64,000 nucleotides of DNA from a virus. This document shows positions 8,411 through 15,682 of this stretch, piece after piece. Positions within the stretch are counted from its first letter, which is position 1. The number at the start of each line of letters is the position of its first letter. Made by a program: the position numbers and the translations under genes. Below the pieces are notes generated by a model that was given only the letters and a program-made list of their open reading frames with translations, was not told where the DNA came from and searched no databases. The stretch lies in IMG/VR virus record IMGVR_UViG_3300003323_001142, positions 37,032 to 101,031 of that record; one strand, 5' to 3'.

Positions 8411-8766
8411 CCGCTCCCGTCTGTCCTACCTGCGGCCCCGACGCTTCGATCGACTGTGGCCCGCCTGACGCCACCGGCTCGTTCGATTGGCGGTGTGCTG
8501 GCTGCGATGTGGCGCGGCGGAGGATTGAGATCGAGGGGGTGGACTTCGATGCGCTGGAGCGGGCACTCGCGGCCCCCGCGGTCGCGGTGGAGTCCAACCT
8601 CGAACCGGCCGCGGCCACAGTCGAGCGCGTTACGAAGCCATCCTGCCCCTGCTGCGGCAGCGCGGACAAGGTGACCTCGGCATCCTGCTCGGTGCCCTCA
8701 TGTCGGCATTGGAGCTGCGGTGCGTGCCGGTCGAGTTTCTATCCGCGAGAGGAGAGCGCGGCGTGA
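8407..8766 (+). CDS. Double Zn-ribbon protein (TTG start)
   Basis: A 119-residue protein starting at TTG 8407, with GGAGGAG just upstream and a TTGA overlap with the methyltransferase stop. It has CPTCG and CAGCD near the N-terminus and CPCCGS, CSVPSC and CGAC near the C-terminus: two or three zinc-binding sites. Function is unknown. It may assist the methyltransferases, but this is only positional inference. Confidence 0.65.
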   Translation: MTAPVCPTCGPDASIDCGPPDATGSFDWRCAGCDVARRRIEIEGVDFDALERALAAPAVAVESNLEPAAATVERVTKPSCPCCGSADKVTSASCSVPSCRHWSCGACRSSFYPREESAA

Positions 8767-8821
8767 GCGGCTGTTACCATATTGGTGTTGGACTATCTGG
8801 AATACTGGAGGGAATGGTGCT

Positions 8822-9496
8822 GTGACTATTGAAACAACAGACAAGACACGGGCATTGATCGACCGGTGGCTCCAGAATCAGTCCGACATGCTCCATCATC
8901 GGCTTTCTGTTTGTGGTTCACCGATTGAGCAGCTACTGATGATGGCAATGGTGACGATCCGGCCACCGTTTGATCGACCCTGGCCAGAGTTCGTACCAGA
9001 TTGGTTTCGAGGCGAATCGAACCAAACATTCTACGGGTGCGCATTCGTCAGCGTCTCTGATTGCGTCCCCGCTTACTGGGGCGATCGCATAGTAGGCGAA
9101 GGGATTTCGGGGCATATGCTCGTCGGTCTTGACGGGCACGAGTTCCAAGATACCGAATACCGAATTGTTGTTGCTCAGCCGCAGCTCACTCTCTCTGGCA
9201 GGCGGATCCGGCCAGACTTTGTCGTGCTCGATCGTGGCGTAAAAGTCGTTGTTGAGTGTGACGGCCACGAGTTCCACGAACGAACAAAGGAGCAGGCCGA
9301 GAATGATAAGAGTAGAGACAGGCTGCTGTCTTCCCGTGGATGGAAGGTGCTCAGGTTTACGGGATCGGAGATATATCGCGATCCGGTCGGATGCGTGAAC
9401 GAGATCGAGGGAATAATCGAGGAGGCTCTATTGCCTGAGCGATTGCGTATTGCATCAAGAAATCGAGGCGTGGTCCCCGAAAAGGGGAGACAGTGA
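8822..9496 (+). CDS. DUF559/Vsr-like PD-(D/E)XK nuclease
   Basis: A 224-residue protein; GTG 8822 has GGAGGG at 8-base spacing. The C-terminal half shows the core of DUF559/Vsr-type nucleases: RPDFVVLD, VVVECDGHEFH, a basic helix (KEQAENDKSRDRLL) and GWKVLRFTGSEIYRDP. The N-terminal 110 residues have no clear match. Base composition and codon use are clearly AT-richer than both neighbours, a sign of recent acquisition. It may be a phage defence, repair or restriction-type nuclease placed next to two methyltransferases; the substrate is unknown. Confidence 0.75.
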   Translation: MTIETTDKTRALIDRWLQNQSDMLHHRLSVCGSPIEQLLMMAMVTIRPPFDRPWPEFVPDWFRGESNQTFYGCAFVSVSDCVPAYWGDRIVGEGISGHMLVGLDGHEFQDTEYRIVVAQPQLTLSGRRIRPDFVVLDRGVKVVVECDGHEFHERTKEQAENDKSRDRLLSSRGWKVLRFTGSEIYRDPVGCVNEIEGIIEEALLPERLRIASRNRGVVPEKGRQ

Positions 9497-10512
9497 TCGA
9501 GTCGCGAGTGAAGATGCCTTCGGTATTCGAAGACGCTGCGGTGCATCACCCCAAGGCCTCTAAAGCGGGCAACGAAGCTGCTGCGTTCTGGCATTGGGCC
9601 ATTATGTGGTCGAACGCCAACGGCACGAACGGCTATTTGGACGAGGCAATACTATTCCGCATCCCCCCGGTTCCGATCCTTCCGAAGAAGGCGAAGCAAC
9701 TCGCCGAGAGGTGTGTCGACGCGTCGATAAAGCCAGGGGGAGCGGGGCTCTTCGAGCGGGCCGATGGCGGTGGCTACTGGATTCACGACTTCGACAAGTA
9801 TTATGCACCGCCCCGCGAGCCGACAGCAGAGGAGCTGGAGCTCGAGGCGAAACGCCGCGCTGACAAGGCCGCCGCTGGTCGCCTCGGCGGCATGAAGTCT
9901 GGTGAGGTGCGGCGCGGTGGACGCGGGAAGCAGGGTGCTTCCAATTCGAAGCATAGTGCTTCTGAAAATGAAGCAGACTGCTTCCCGTACGAAGCAGAAT
10001 CGAAGCAGCCTGCTTCTGCGAACGAAGCAGAGTGCTTGCCCGTTGCTTCCCCGGGTGCTTCCGGGTGCTTCGATGCGTCCGAAGGGGGGATACAGGGGGG
10101 TTCTCTGGGTTTATTTCAGGAAGAGCCAGGAGAAAGAGAGCAATTACGAGGAGAAGGGCGAGAGAAGATCTCTGGATCAAAGCAAGACCTACCGGTGACC
10201 GCGAGGCGCGCGCGCAAACGCCGGGCCGCGTTGCCCGACGGCTGGCGACCTACCGCCGGAAGCTTCGCCGCTGCGGCGAGGGACGCTGGCCTCACCGAGG
10301 CGCAGGCGCTCGGTCAGCTCGCCCAGTTCCGCGACTACCACCTGCGAGAGGGAAGCTTGATGGCGGACTGGGACGCCGCCTTCCGGACCTGGATTCGCAA
10401 CACGCGAAGGTTCGGTCGTGGGGCGATCAATCCGCCCGCTCCCACCGGTGGCGGCTGGACCATCCAGCCCGACGAACCGCTCGACGAGGAGGACGCAGAT
10501 GCTCATGGCTGA
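9493..10512 (+). CDS. Replication initiator/helicase-loading-type phage protein
   Basis: A 339-residue protein (GTG 9493, GTGA overlap, AAAGGGGAGA upstream). Residues about 8-110 resemble the N-terminal winged-helix domain of phage replication proteins (FWHWAIMWSNANGTNGYL). The middle, 145-200, is low complexity and encodes the palindrome array described separately. The C-terminus (about 250-305) has LPDGWRP, LREGSLMADWDAAFRTWIR, a module typical of DnaT/primosome-type phage proteins. It sits directly upstream of a DnaC-like loader, so it probably opens the origin and recruits the helicase. Confidence 0.75.
   Translation: MIESRVKMPSVFEDAAVHHPKASKAGNEAAAFWHWAIMWSNANGTNGYLDEAILFRIPPVPILPKKAKQLAERCVDASIKPGGAGLFERADGGGYWIHDFDKYYAPPREPTAEELELEAKRRADKAAAGRLGGMKSGEVRRGGRGKQGASNSKHSASENEADCFPYEAESKQPASANEAECLPVASPGASGCFDASEGGIQGGSLGLFQEEPGEREQLRGEGREKISGSKQDLPVTARRARKRRAALPDGWRPTAGSFAAAARDAGLTEAQALGQLAQFRDYHLREGSLMADWDAAFRTWIRNTRRFGRGAINPPAPTGGGWTIQPDEPLDEEDADAHG
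9927..10071 (+). repeat. Array of GAAGCA-N3-TGCTTC palindromes (candidate replication origin)
   Basis: Three perfect palindromes GAAGCA-N3-TGCTTC start at 9927, 9948 and 9970, another at 10002, and an imperfect one at 10024 (TGCTTG). Half sites occur at 9991, 10044, 10056 and 10066. Spacing between palindromes is mostly 21-22 bp, about two helical turns, so all face the same side of the DNA. The array lies inside the replication initiator gene, as the iterons of phage lambda lie inside its O gene. This is the best origin candidate in the window. Confidence 0.65.
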
Positions 10513-11275
10513 CCCGCTCGTGACCCGCAATCACCGGCGCGCCAAAGGGGCGCTTGAGCGCCTCGGTCAGCCCGGCCCCGGCGCGCCGCGAGTGTTCCTC
10601 TGCGCCGATTGCCGCGGGCCCGTCGGAGGACCCTACGCGCAATGCCGCGCATGCTTGGAGGCCGAGACCCGCGTGCATCGTCGCGAGCTCGTGCGCGGAG
10701 CACTGGAGAGCATCCCGTCGGTGTTCCGCGACCTGTGGCGCGGCGACGAAGCGGCGCTCACGGCCGGGCCCAGCCCTCGGGTGAAAGAGCCGAAGGCGGT
10801 TGCGGCCGCGCAGCGGGCCCTGGCGAAGCCGATCTCCGCCGTGGTGCTACGTGGGGGCCGCGGCCGCGGAAAGACCAGCTTGGCGGCCTTCCTACTGGGG
10901 CGTGCCATCATGCGCACCGTCGACCCGTCGGTTCGATTCGCGGAATGTCGCAGTGCGGCTGGCATGCTGTTCGTGACCGCGGAGCAGATTGCCACTGCGC
11001 GGTCGGAACATCCGCTCGGCGCCGGGGAGCCCCCCTTATTCGTTCGGGCTCGCTACGCGGGCCTGCTGGTACTCGACGAGCTCAGCGACAAGCTACCGAG
11101 TGCCCGGCTCGCCGACGTGGAGCGGCTCATTCACGAACGCCACTCGGCAGACTGCAAAACGATCGTTACGACGCCGCTTACCGCAGCGCAGATCATTGCG
11201 CACTACGGCGAGACGGCCGGGCGTCGGCTCGGGGATGAGCGGACCGTGCAGGTCAACCTTGGAGGAGTCCCTTGA
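10499..11275 (+). CDS. DnaC/IstB-like helicase loader ATPase
   Basis: A 258-residue protein; ATG 10499 follows CGAGGAGG. The N-terminus has a zinc ribbon (CADCRG, CRAC). Walker A is GGRGRGKTS (about residue 120), Walker B is LLVLDEL (about 185), and IVTTPLT is a sensor I-like strand. The length and order match AAA+ loaders of the DnaC/IstB type. It likely loads the replicative helicase at the phage origin, working with the gene just upstream. No phage helicase is visible here, so it may use the host enzyme. Confidence 0.85.
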   Translation: MLMADPLVTRNHRRAKGALERLGQPGPGAPRVFLCADCRGPVGGPYAQCRACLEAETRVHRRELVRGALESIPSVFRDLWRGDEAALTAGPSPRVKEPKAVAAAQRALAKPISAVVLRGGRGRGKTSLAAFLLGRAIMRTVDPSVRFAECRSAAGMLFVTAEQIATARSEHPLGAGEPPLFVRARYAGLLVLDELSDKLPSARLADVERLIHERHSADCKTIVTTPLTAAQIIAHYGETAGRRLGDERTVQVNLGGVP

Positions 11276-11616
11276 AACAGGAATCAAATTGCGATCGGAT
11301 TCTGCGAAGACTTCGGGCTCGCGGTTTTGGCGAAGCGCTTACGGGAATTGCCACGGCATCCTTCGTTACGGCCGAAGAGATCGTCGGCAATTGTCGCGAA
11401 GCGCATATCGTCGAGGCACGCCACAAGGTCTGGTTCGTGATGCGGCGAGAGGGGCTGAGCTATCCAGCCATCGCTCGGCTAGTCGAGCGAGACCACACGA
11501 CGATCATGTATGCATTGAAGAAAATAGAAGCACAGCACAGAGAGCTTCCGCCAGCAGGACCGCGCGAGCTGCGGCGCGCGAAACGGCTGCCGCCACCGAA
11601 AGCGAGTGCGGCGTGA
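11272..11616 (+). CDS. DnaA domain IV-like DNA-binding protein
   Basis: A 114-residue protein starting at TTG 11272 (GGAGGAG upstream, TTGA overlap). Residues about 43-87 match the C-terminal DNA-binding domain of DnaA: a basic ARHKVWFVMRREG helix, YPAIARLVERDHTT with the DHTT signature, and MYALKKIE. The AAA+ domain of DnaA is absent. It could bind DnaA-box-like sites on the phage or compete with host DnaA. Its position after the helicase loader supports a replication role. Confidence 0.82.
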   Translation: MKQESNCDRILRRLRARGFGEALTGIATASFVTAEEIVGNCREAHIVEARHKVWFVMRREGLSYPAIARLVERDHTTIMYALKKIEAQHRELPPAGPRELRRAKRLPPPKASAA

Positions 11617-12008
11617 GCCCGCAGGTTCCCTCCCCCCACCACCCCACCTCCCAGTCCCTCGAATCCGCCCGGGCCGAGCTCGAGCGAGCCGTGCGCGAAG
11701 CGAAGCCCAAGTCCGTCACGTTCGAGTGTGACGCGGTCCTGTGTGGTCGAGGCCTAGGGCCAGGCATGGGGGCAACCCCAACCTTGCTCGAAGTGTGGCT
11801 GGACACAGCTTTCGGCGAGTCCAGAATCGCCATCAACCCCGCACTCCGCGACGCCGTCTTCGATCTGCCCATGAAGGGCACCCAATACACCGTAACGATC
11901 ATCATCACGCAGAAGGACCCGCCGGCCGACGACGCGGTGGCTGTTGCCTATCGGCGATATGAGGCGGCCCTGCGTGCGCTTCGGGTGGCGGTGGAGGTGA
12001 AGCCATGA
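11613..12008 (+). CDS. Hypothetical protein
   Basis: A 131-residue protein (GTG 11613, GTGA overlap). The start is Pro/Ser-rich, a short charged helix follows, and the rest alternates hydrophobic strands (PTLLEVWLD, YTVTIIITQK). No family is recognised. It lies between a DnaA-like protein and a RusA resolvase, so a DNA-metabolism role is plausible but unsupported. Confidence 0.6.
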   Translation: MSPQVPSPHHPTSQSLESARAELERAVREAKPKSVTFECDAVLCGRGLGPGMGATPTLLEVWLDTAFGESRIAINPALRDAVFDLPMKGTQYTVTIIITQKDPPADDAVAVAYRRYEAALRALRVAVEVKP

Positions 12009-12418
12009 CGCACCGCCTGTTCTTCGTCGTCCCCGGCCCGCCGGTCCCGCTTGCCCGTCCACGAGTCTGGCGAGACGGCAACGGTGAATCGCACGCGAAG
12101 ACGCCGACGCGCTGTCAGCAGTACAAGCGCCACGTGGCCAGCTTCGCCTTACGCGCTCGGCAGATCGAGAACACGGCCATGCACAAGGCCCTCTACGGCG
12201 AAGGCGTCAAGTGGCCGCTCGATGCGCGCTATAAGCTCGACGTTGCGATCTATCGGACAGCGCGACGCGGCGACGCCGACAACTACCTGAAGTCGGTAGC
12301 GGATTCTTTGCAGCGCGTGCTCTACAACGATGACCGGCAAGTCGTCGACAAGCACGTGCGTGTGTTCGAGGACAGGGCGAGGCCGCGGGCTGAGATTACG
12401 ATCGAGGTGGTGTCGTGA
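12005..12418 (+). CDS. rusA: RusA-family Holliday junction resolvase
   Basis: A 137-residue protein, a normal RusA length. The signature is present: a VPGPPVPLARPRVWRDG start, then RGDADNYLKSVADSLQRVLY followed by NDDRQV, with the metal-binding Asp residues of the D-(N)-x-x-K-x-x-x-D-x-L and DD motifs. RusA is a dimeric nuclease that cuts four-way DNA junctions, used by phages to resolve recombination or replication intermediates before packaging. It overlaps the upstream gene by four bases. Confidence 0.9.
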   Translation: MTHRLFFVVPGPPVPLARPRVWRDGNGESHAKTPTRCQQYKRHVASFALRARQIENTAMHKALYGEGVKWPLDARYKLDVAIYRTARRGDADNYLKSVADSLQRVLYNDDRQVVDKHVRVFEDRARPRAEITIEVVS

Positions 12419-12452
12419 AAAGGGAACAGGCTATGGCGAGAAGGAGGACGGG

Positions 12453-12761
12453 ATGAGCGAAGACATGAACGAGATCGAGCAAGCGGCGGTTCGCGCAATG
12501 CGCGGAAGTGGCGGCGATCGGGCAGCCCTCTGGCTGGTATCGATCTTCACCATCATCGCCGCCCCCCCGTTCTTCGCGGCGCTCGGCGGAGCGCTCATCG
12601 GAGCAATGTTCAGCCCACTCGTGGCCTTCGTCGCGTGGATTGCCGGCGCCTCGGACGTGCGAGGAAGCACGCTGTCGTGGTCGGTTGGCATCGCTGTGGC
12701 GTGGGCGCTCGTGCTGCTGATCAAGTCGTATGTGAAGATGGCGGGAGCGTGGCGAAAGTGA
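12453..12761 (+). CDS. Small multi-pass membrane protein
   Basis: A 102-residue protein; ATG 12453 follows AAGGAGG. After a polar N-terminus of about 25 residues come two or three hydrophobic segments (about 26-50, 51-65 and 75-90). There is no holin family signature I can recognise. It overlaps the next start in GTGA. Membrane location is well supported; its role is unknown. Confidence 0.6.
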   Translation: MSEDMNEIEQAAVRAMRGSGGDRAALWLVSIFTIIAAPPFFAALGGALIGAMFSPLVAFVAWIAGASDVRGSTLSWSVGIAVAWALVLLIKSYVKMAGAWRK

Positions 12762-13030
12762 CCCAACTCGACATCGACCGCATCCGCCTCTACGGCCCCC
12801 GCAACTTCGAAGAGGCCGAGGCGGCGCAGGCCGCGTTCTGCTCGATGGTGCAGCGGCTGCTCACCGCAACCAGCCCAGACGAGGATGCGATTGACGTGAC
12901 CGATCGCGAGCGCGAGGCGATGGGCTTCACCTTCCGCGGCTTCCCGTGGGTCACTCGACTCGACGGCGAATGGAACTACGAGGTCGAAGAGGCAGCAGGG
13001 CGATGGCGAATTGGCTCGCGTACGAAGTGA
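12758..13030 (+). CDS. Hypothetical small protein
   Basis: A 90-residue protein. I took GTG 12758, which gives the GTGA overlap used throughout; a GTG at 12749 would add three residues. It is acidic with a conserved-looking middle (FEEAEAAQAAFCSMVQRLL) and ends GRWRIGSRTK. No family is recognised. Its end overlaps the next short gene by 28 bases. Confidence 0.5.
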   Translation: MTQLDIDRIRLYGPRNFEEAEAAQAAFCSMVQRLLTATSPDEDAIDVTDREREAMGFTFRGFPWVTRLDGEWNYEVEEAAGRWRIGSRTK

Positions 13031-13152
13031 TCACGAAGCCGAAGGCGTACGTGCACGGGCACATCCACGACAGCTTCGGCGTGCGGAGCGAGATGGGGAT
13101 CCTGGTATCGAATGCGGCGACGACGATGAATCTGGTCGAGGTGTCCAAGTGA
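13003..13152 (+). CDS. Short protein resembling the C-terminal end of a metallophosphoesterase
   Basis: A 49-residue frame (ATG 13003). YVHGHIHDSFG followed by a strand and SNAATTMNLVEV matches the last metal-binding GHxH motif and closing strands of calcineurin-like phosphoesterases. The upstream catalytic motifs (DxH, GDxxD, GNHE) are missing in any frame nearby. It is probably a remnant or a very reduced protein. It has no strong ribosome binding site. Confidence 0.4.
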   Translation: MANWLAYEVITKPKAYVHGHIHDSFGVRSEMGILVSNAATTMNLVEVSK

Positions 13153-13430
13153 GCGCTCGGGCCGCCCTCCTCCCCCCTCCCGAAGTGCACTTCTTCCTGG
13201 TCGGCATCCCTCTCGGCCAAGCCTCGAACCGGATGGATCGATACGTCCGCGCCGGCGCCAGCCCCGACGAGCCCGACCCGTGGGTCCGCGTACCCGGTCA
13301 GCCGGGCCGGAGCCGGGCTGTGAGGCGTTTTCAGACCCGGGGGGAGGGGGAGGCATGGGCGGAGGCGAGACGGAGGCTCAAAGGGACGCGGTGTCGGGTG
13401 GTGGCTTGTCGTGGGCCGGAGGTCACATGA
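13149..13430 (+). CDS. Hypothetical small basic protein
   Basis: A 93-residue frame starting at GTG 13149 (GTGA overlap, weak GAGGTG upstream). The N-terminus is Pro-rich with HFFLVGIPLG; the C-terminus is Arg-rich. No family is recognised. The main support is tight packing between neighbours: it also overlaps the next start by four bases. Confidence 0.4.
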   Translation: MSARAALLPPPEVHFFLVGIPLGQASNRMDRYVRAGASPDEPDPWVRVPGQPGRSRAVRRFQTRGEGEAWAEARRRLKGTRCRVVACRGPEVT

Positions 13431-14521
13431 TCACTTTCATCGGACTGCTGTCTGTGCCCGTGCTGGTTGCCGTCGGAGCCTTCGTCTTGCTCGATGGCAT
13501 CAGCTGGAAGGAATTCCTCCTGCAGCTCGGAGCAGCCTGCATCGTCGCTGGCACGTGCTCGGCCATCGCGTCCTGCGCGAACACTTCAGATGTTGAGATC
13601 TGGAACGGTCGCGTGACGAGCAAGTCGAGTGAGCACGTAAGCTGCTCGCATTCGTACCAATGCAACTGCCGTGAGAGGTGCTCGGGGTCAGGCAAAGATC
13701 GGTCTTGCTCGACCGTGTGCGATACGTGCTACGAGCATGCTTACGATGTCGATTGGACGGTCCGGCTCAGTACCGGTGACAGCATCGACATCGACCGGGT
13801 GGACAGCCAGGGCATCCTGGAGCCGCCACGGCATGCGGCTGCGAAGGTAGGTGAGCCCGCGGCCGCAGCGCATCACTATGCGAACTACGTCAAAGCGTCA
13901 CCCGACTCGCTGTTTCGGCATCAGGGCATCGCCGAGCGCTATGCGGCCAAGATCCCGCCGTACCCCGGAAAGGTGTTCGACTATTACCGGGTGAACCGAG
14001 TGGTGACGGTCGGGTACGAGCTGTCCGATAAGGCAGCGTGGGAACGTGACCTGTCGGAGCTGAACGCTGACCTTGGCAGCAAGAAGCAGGTCAACGTTGC
14101 TCTGGTCGTCACGGCTGGGTTGCCGACGGAATTCTTCTACGGCCTTGAGCAGGCGTGGGTCGGCGGCAAGAAGAACGACCTGATTGTCGTCATCGGCAGC
14201 AAGGACGCAGGGACCATCGACTGGGTCGACGTGATGGCCTGGGCCACGGATCCGATTGTGAAGGTCAGGCTGCGCGATGACCTACTTTCGGTGGGAGTGC
14301 TGGAACGGGAGAAGGTGGTGGCCGCTATCCGCGACGACGTGGCTCGCTATTACCAGCGAAAGCCAATGGCGGATTTTAAGTATCTGACGGCCAGCATCAC
14401 GCCGACGACGACGGAATGGATCGTGTCGATGTTGATTGAACTCGTGATCGCGGTGGGACTTGTTTGGGTATGCAAGACGAACGACGTGTTCGGAGATGAA
14501 GGAGGACGACGATGTCGATGA
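13427..14521 (+). CDS. Membrane protein with a TPM-like domain
   Basis: A 364-residue protein (ATG 13427). Two hydrophobic segments lie near the N-terminus (about 3-20 and 28-48) and one near the C-terminus (about 332-352). Between them is a Cys-rich stretch (HVSCSHSYQCNC, CSGSGKDRSCSTVCDTC) and a domain with FDYYRVNRVV, DLSELNADLG, VNVALVVT, a GLEQAWVGGKKNDLIVVIGS strand and DWVDVMAW. The latter half fits the TPM (DUF477) fold. Similar proteins occur in other phages next to a LemA-like gene, as here. Possibly a membrane-associated complex altering the host envelope; the function is unknown. Confidence 0.7.
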   Translation: MITFIGLLSVPVLVAVGAFVLLDGISWKEFLLQLGAACIVAGTCSAIASCANTSDVEIWNGRVTSKSSEHVSCSHSYQCNCRERCSGSGKDRSCSTVCDTCYEHAYDVDWTVRLSTGDSIDIDRVDSQGILEPPRHAAAKVGEPAAAAHHYANYVKASPDSLFRHQGIAERYAAKIPPYPGKVFDYYRVNRVVTVGYELSDKAAWERDLSELNADLGSKKQVNVALVVTAGLPTEFFYGLEQAWVGGKKNDLIVVIGSKDAGTIDWVDVMAWATDPIVKVRLRDDLLSVGVLEREKVVAAIRDDVARYYQRKPMADFKYLTASITPTTTEWIVSMLIELVIAVGLVWVCKTNDVFGDEGGRRCR

Positions 14522-15069
14522 CCCTGAAGGTGATCCTGGGAGTTGCTGCGGCGCTGATGCTTTTCGGCGTGCTTGGCGTGGGCTGCGTGATCGGGTTCAA
14601 CAACGACTGCGTGCAGCAGGAGGCTGGGCTGACGGCGCAGTATTCCCAGAACCAGAACAACTATTCGAGCTACTTCAATAAGCTGAAGGAGACGGCGCAG
14701 GTGCCGGGCATGTACGCGGCAGACCTCGAGAAGCTCTACACCGGAGCCATCCAGGGTCGATACGGCGAAGGTGGATCCAAGGCGGTCGTTCAATTCATCC
14801 AGGAACACAACCCGTCGCTCGATGCGAAGATGTACACGCAGATCCAGCAGGTCATCGAGTCCGGCCGCGACGCGTTCGAGGCCGACCAAAAGACCCTACT
14901 CGACAAGAAGCGCGTCTACGAAGTTAAGCTCCACTCGTTCCCAGGCTCGATGCTCGCCAGCATGATGGGATACCCCAGGGTCGACCTGGCCAAGATCGAC
15001 ATCGTGACCAACGACGAGACACAGAAGGCGTTCGATACGAAGAAGGCTGGGCCGATAACGGTTCGGTGA
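14512..15069 (+). CDS. LemA-like membrane-anchored protein
   Basis: A 185-residue protein (ATG 14512, GGAGG upstream; a second ATG follows at 14518). A hydrophobic anchor spans residues about 5-27. The long helical body with NNYSSYFNKLKETAQVPGMY and regular heptad spacing resembles the four-helix LemA family. It overlaps the TPM-like gene by 10 bases. In bacteria LemA and TPM proteins are often neighbours, which supports both assignments. Topology: N-terminal anchor, body outside. Confidence 0.7.
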   Translation: MSMTLKVILGVAAALMLFGVLGVGCVIGFNNDCVQQEAGLTAQYSQNQNNYSSYFNKLKETAQVPGMYAADLEKLYTGAIQGRYGEGGSKAVVQFIQEHNPSLDAKMYTQIQQVIESGRDAFEADQKTLLDKKRVYEVKLHSFPGSMLASMMGYPRVDLAKIDIVTNDETQKAFDTKKAGPITVR

Positions 15070-15086
15070 GCGCGAAAGGACCGGCG

Positions 15087-15323
15087 ATGAGCGATAGGAT
15101 CCGTGGCTTCGTGGTCACGCTGACGGAAGACATCACGCAAGAGCAGGCAGACCGAATCGAGAGCGCGTTGCGGCTGCTTCCGAAAGTCGCAAGCGTCGCG
15201 AAGGCCGAGTCGGACTACGCATCGCAGATGGCGGAAGAACGTGTTCGCCAAGACATCTGGTTGCAATTGCTTCGGCTGGCATTCCCGGTGGTCCATGAAA
15301 AGAAGGCGGCGGACGAGCGATGA
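15087..15323 (+). CDS. Small conserved phage protein
   Basis: A 78-residue protein; I chose ATG 15087 with AAAGGA upstream over a GTG at 15066 that overlaps the previous stop. MSDRIRGFVVTLTEDI followed by a helix and LLPKVASVAKAE, then a C-terminal amphipathic helix, matches small phage proteins I have seen near LemA/TPM-like genes. The function is unknown. It overlaps the next gene by four bases. Confidence 0.65.
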   Translation: MSDRIRGFVVTLTEDITQEQADRIESALRLLPKVASVAKAESDYASQMAEERVRQDIWLQLLRLAFPVVHEKKAADER

Positions 15324-15682
15324 CGATCTGGTCCACTCTCGCAAGCCTGCTCGGGGTCCGTGACGACCAGGTGGACGACGCACTCGCATCCGAGCAGTGC
15401 GCACGTCACACACTGAGCCGAAGGGGGCTCTTGCTCGGCGCGGCGTCGGTGGCGCCTATGCTGGCGACGAGTCGAACGTGGTCCTTGCCGGCGATGTCTC
15501 GCCGCCCGCGGGCTCGGCTCCGCACATACACGGATGCGACCATCTATCTCAGCGGGACCCGCATGTTCGAAAGGCGGGTGTCGTACGAGCCAAGCGTTTC
15601 TCTGGATGGCATTACCTTCGTGAAGCCGACGATGACTTGGCAGCCCATCGAACTAACCCTTGGCGCGGTAGGGCTTAAATGA
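15320..15682 (+). CDS. Protein with a Tat-like internal signal
   Basis: A 120-residue protein. Residues about 34-55 (LSRRGLLLGAASVAPML) form a twin-arginine-like motif followed by a hydrophobic stretch, placed unusually far from the N-terminus. The rest is polar and beta-rich (TYTDATIYLSGTRMF). It may be exported or membrane-inserted; the substrate and role are unknown. It sits in the membrane-protein cluster that starts with the TPM-like gene. Confidence 0.55.
   Translation: MTIWSTLASLLGVRDDQVDDALASEQCARHTLSRRGLLLGAASVAPMLATSRTWSLPAMSRRPRARLRTYTDATIYLSGTRMFERRVSYEPSVSLDGITFVKPTMTWQPIELTLGAVGLK

Noticed and set aside
9927-10071. Possible CRISPR array
   Set aside because: The repeats are 15-bp palindromes at 21-22 bp spacing with no unique spacers of 30 bases or so, and they are inside a coding gene.
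12453-12761. Holin
   Set aside because: Membrane segments are present, but it lies in the replication region, no endolysin is near and no holin family pattern is recognised.
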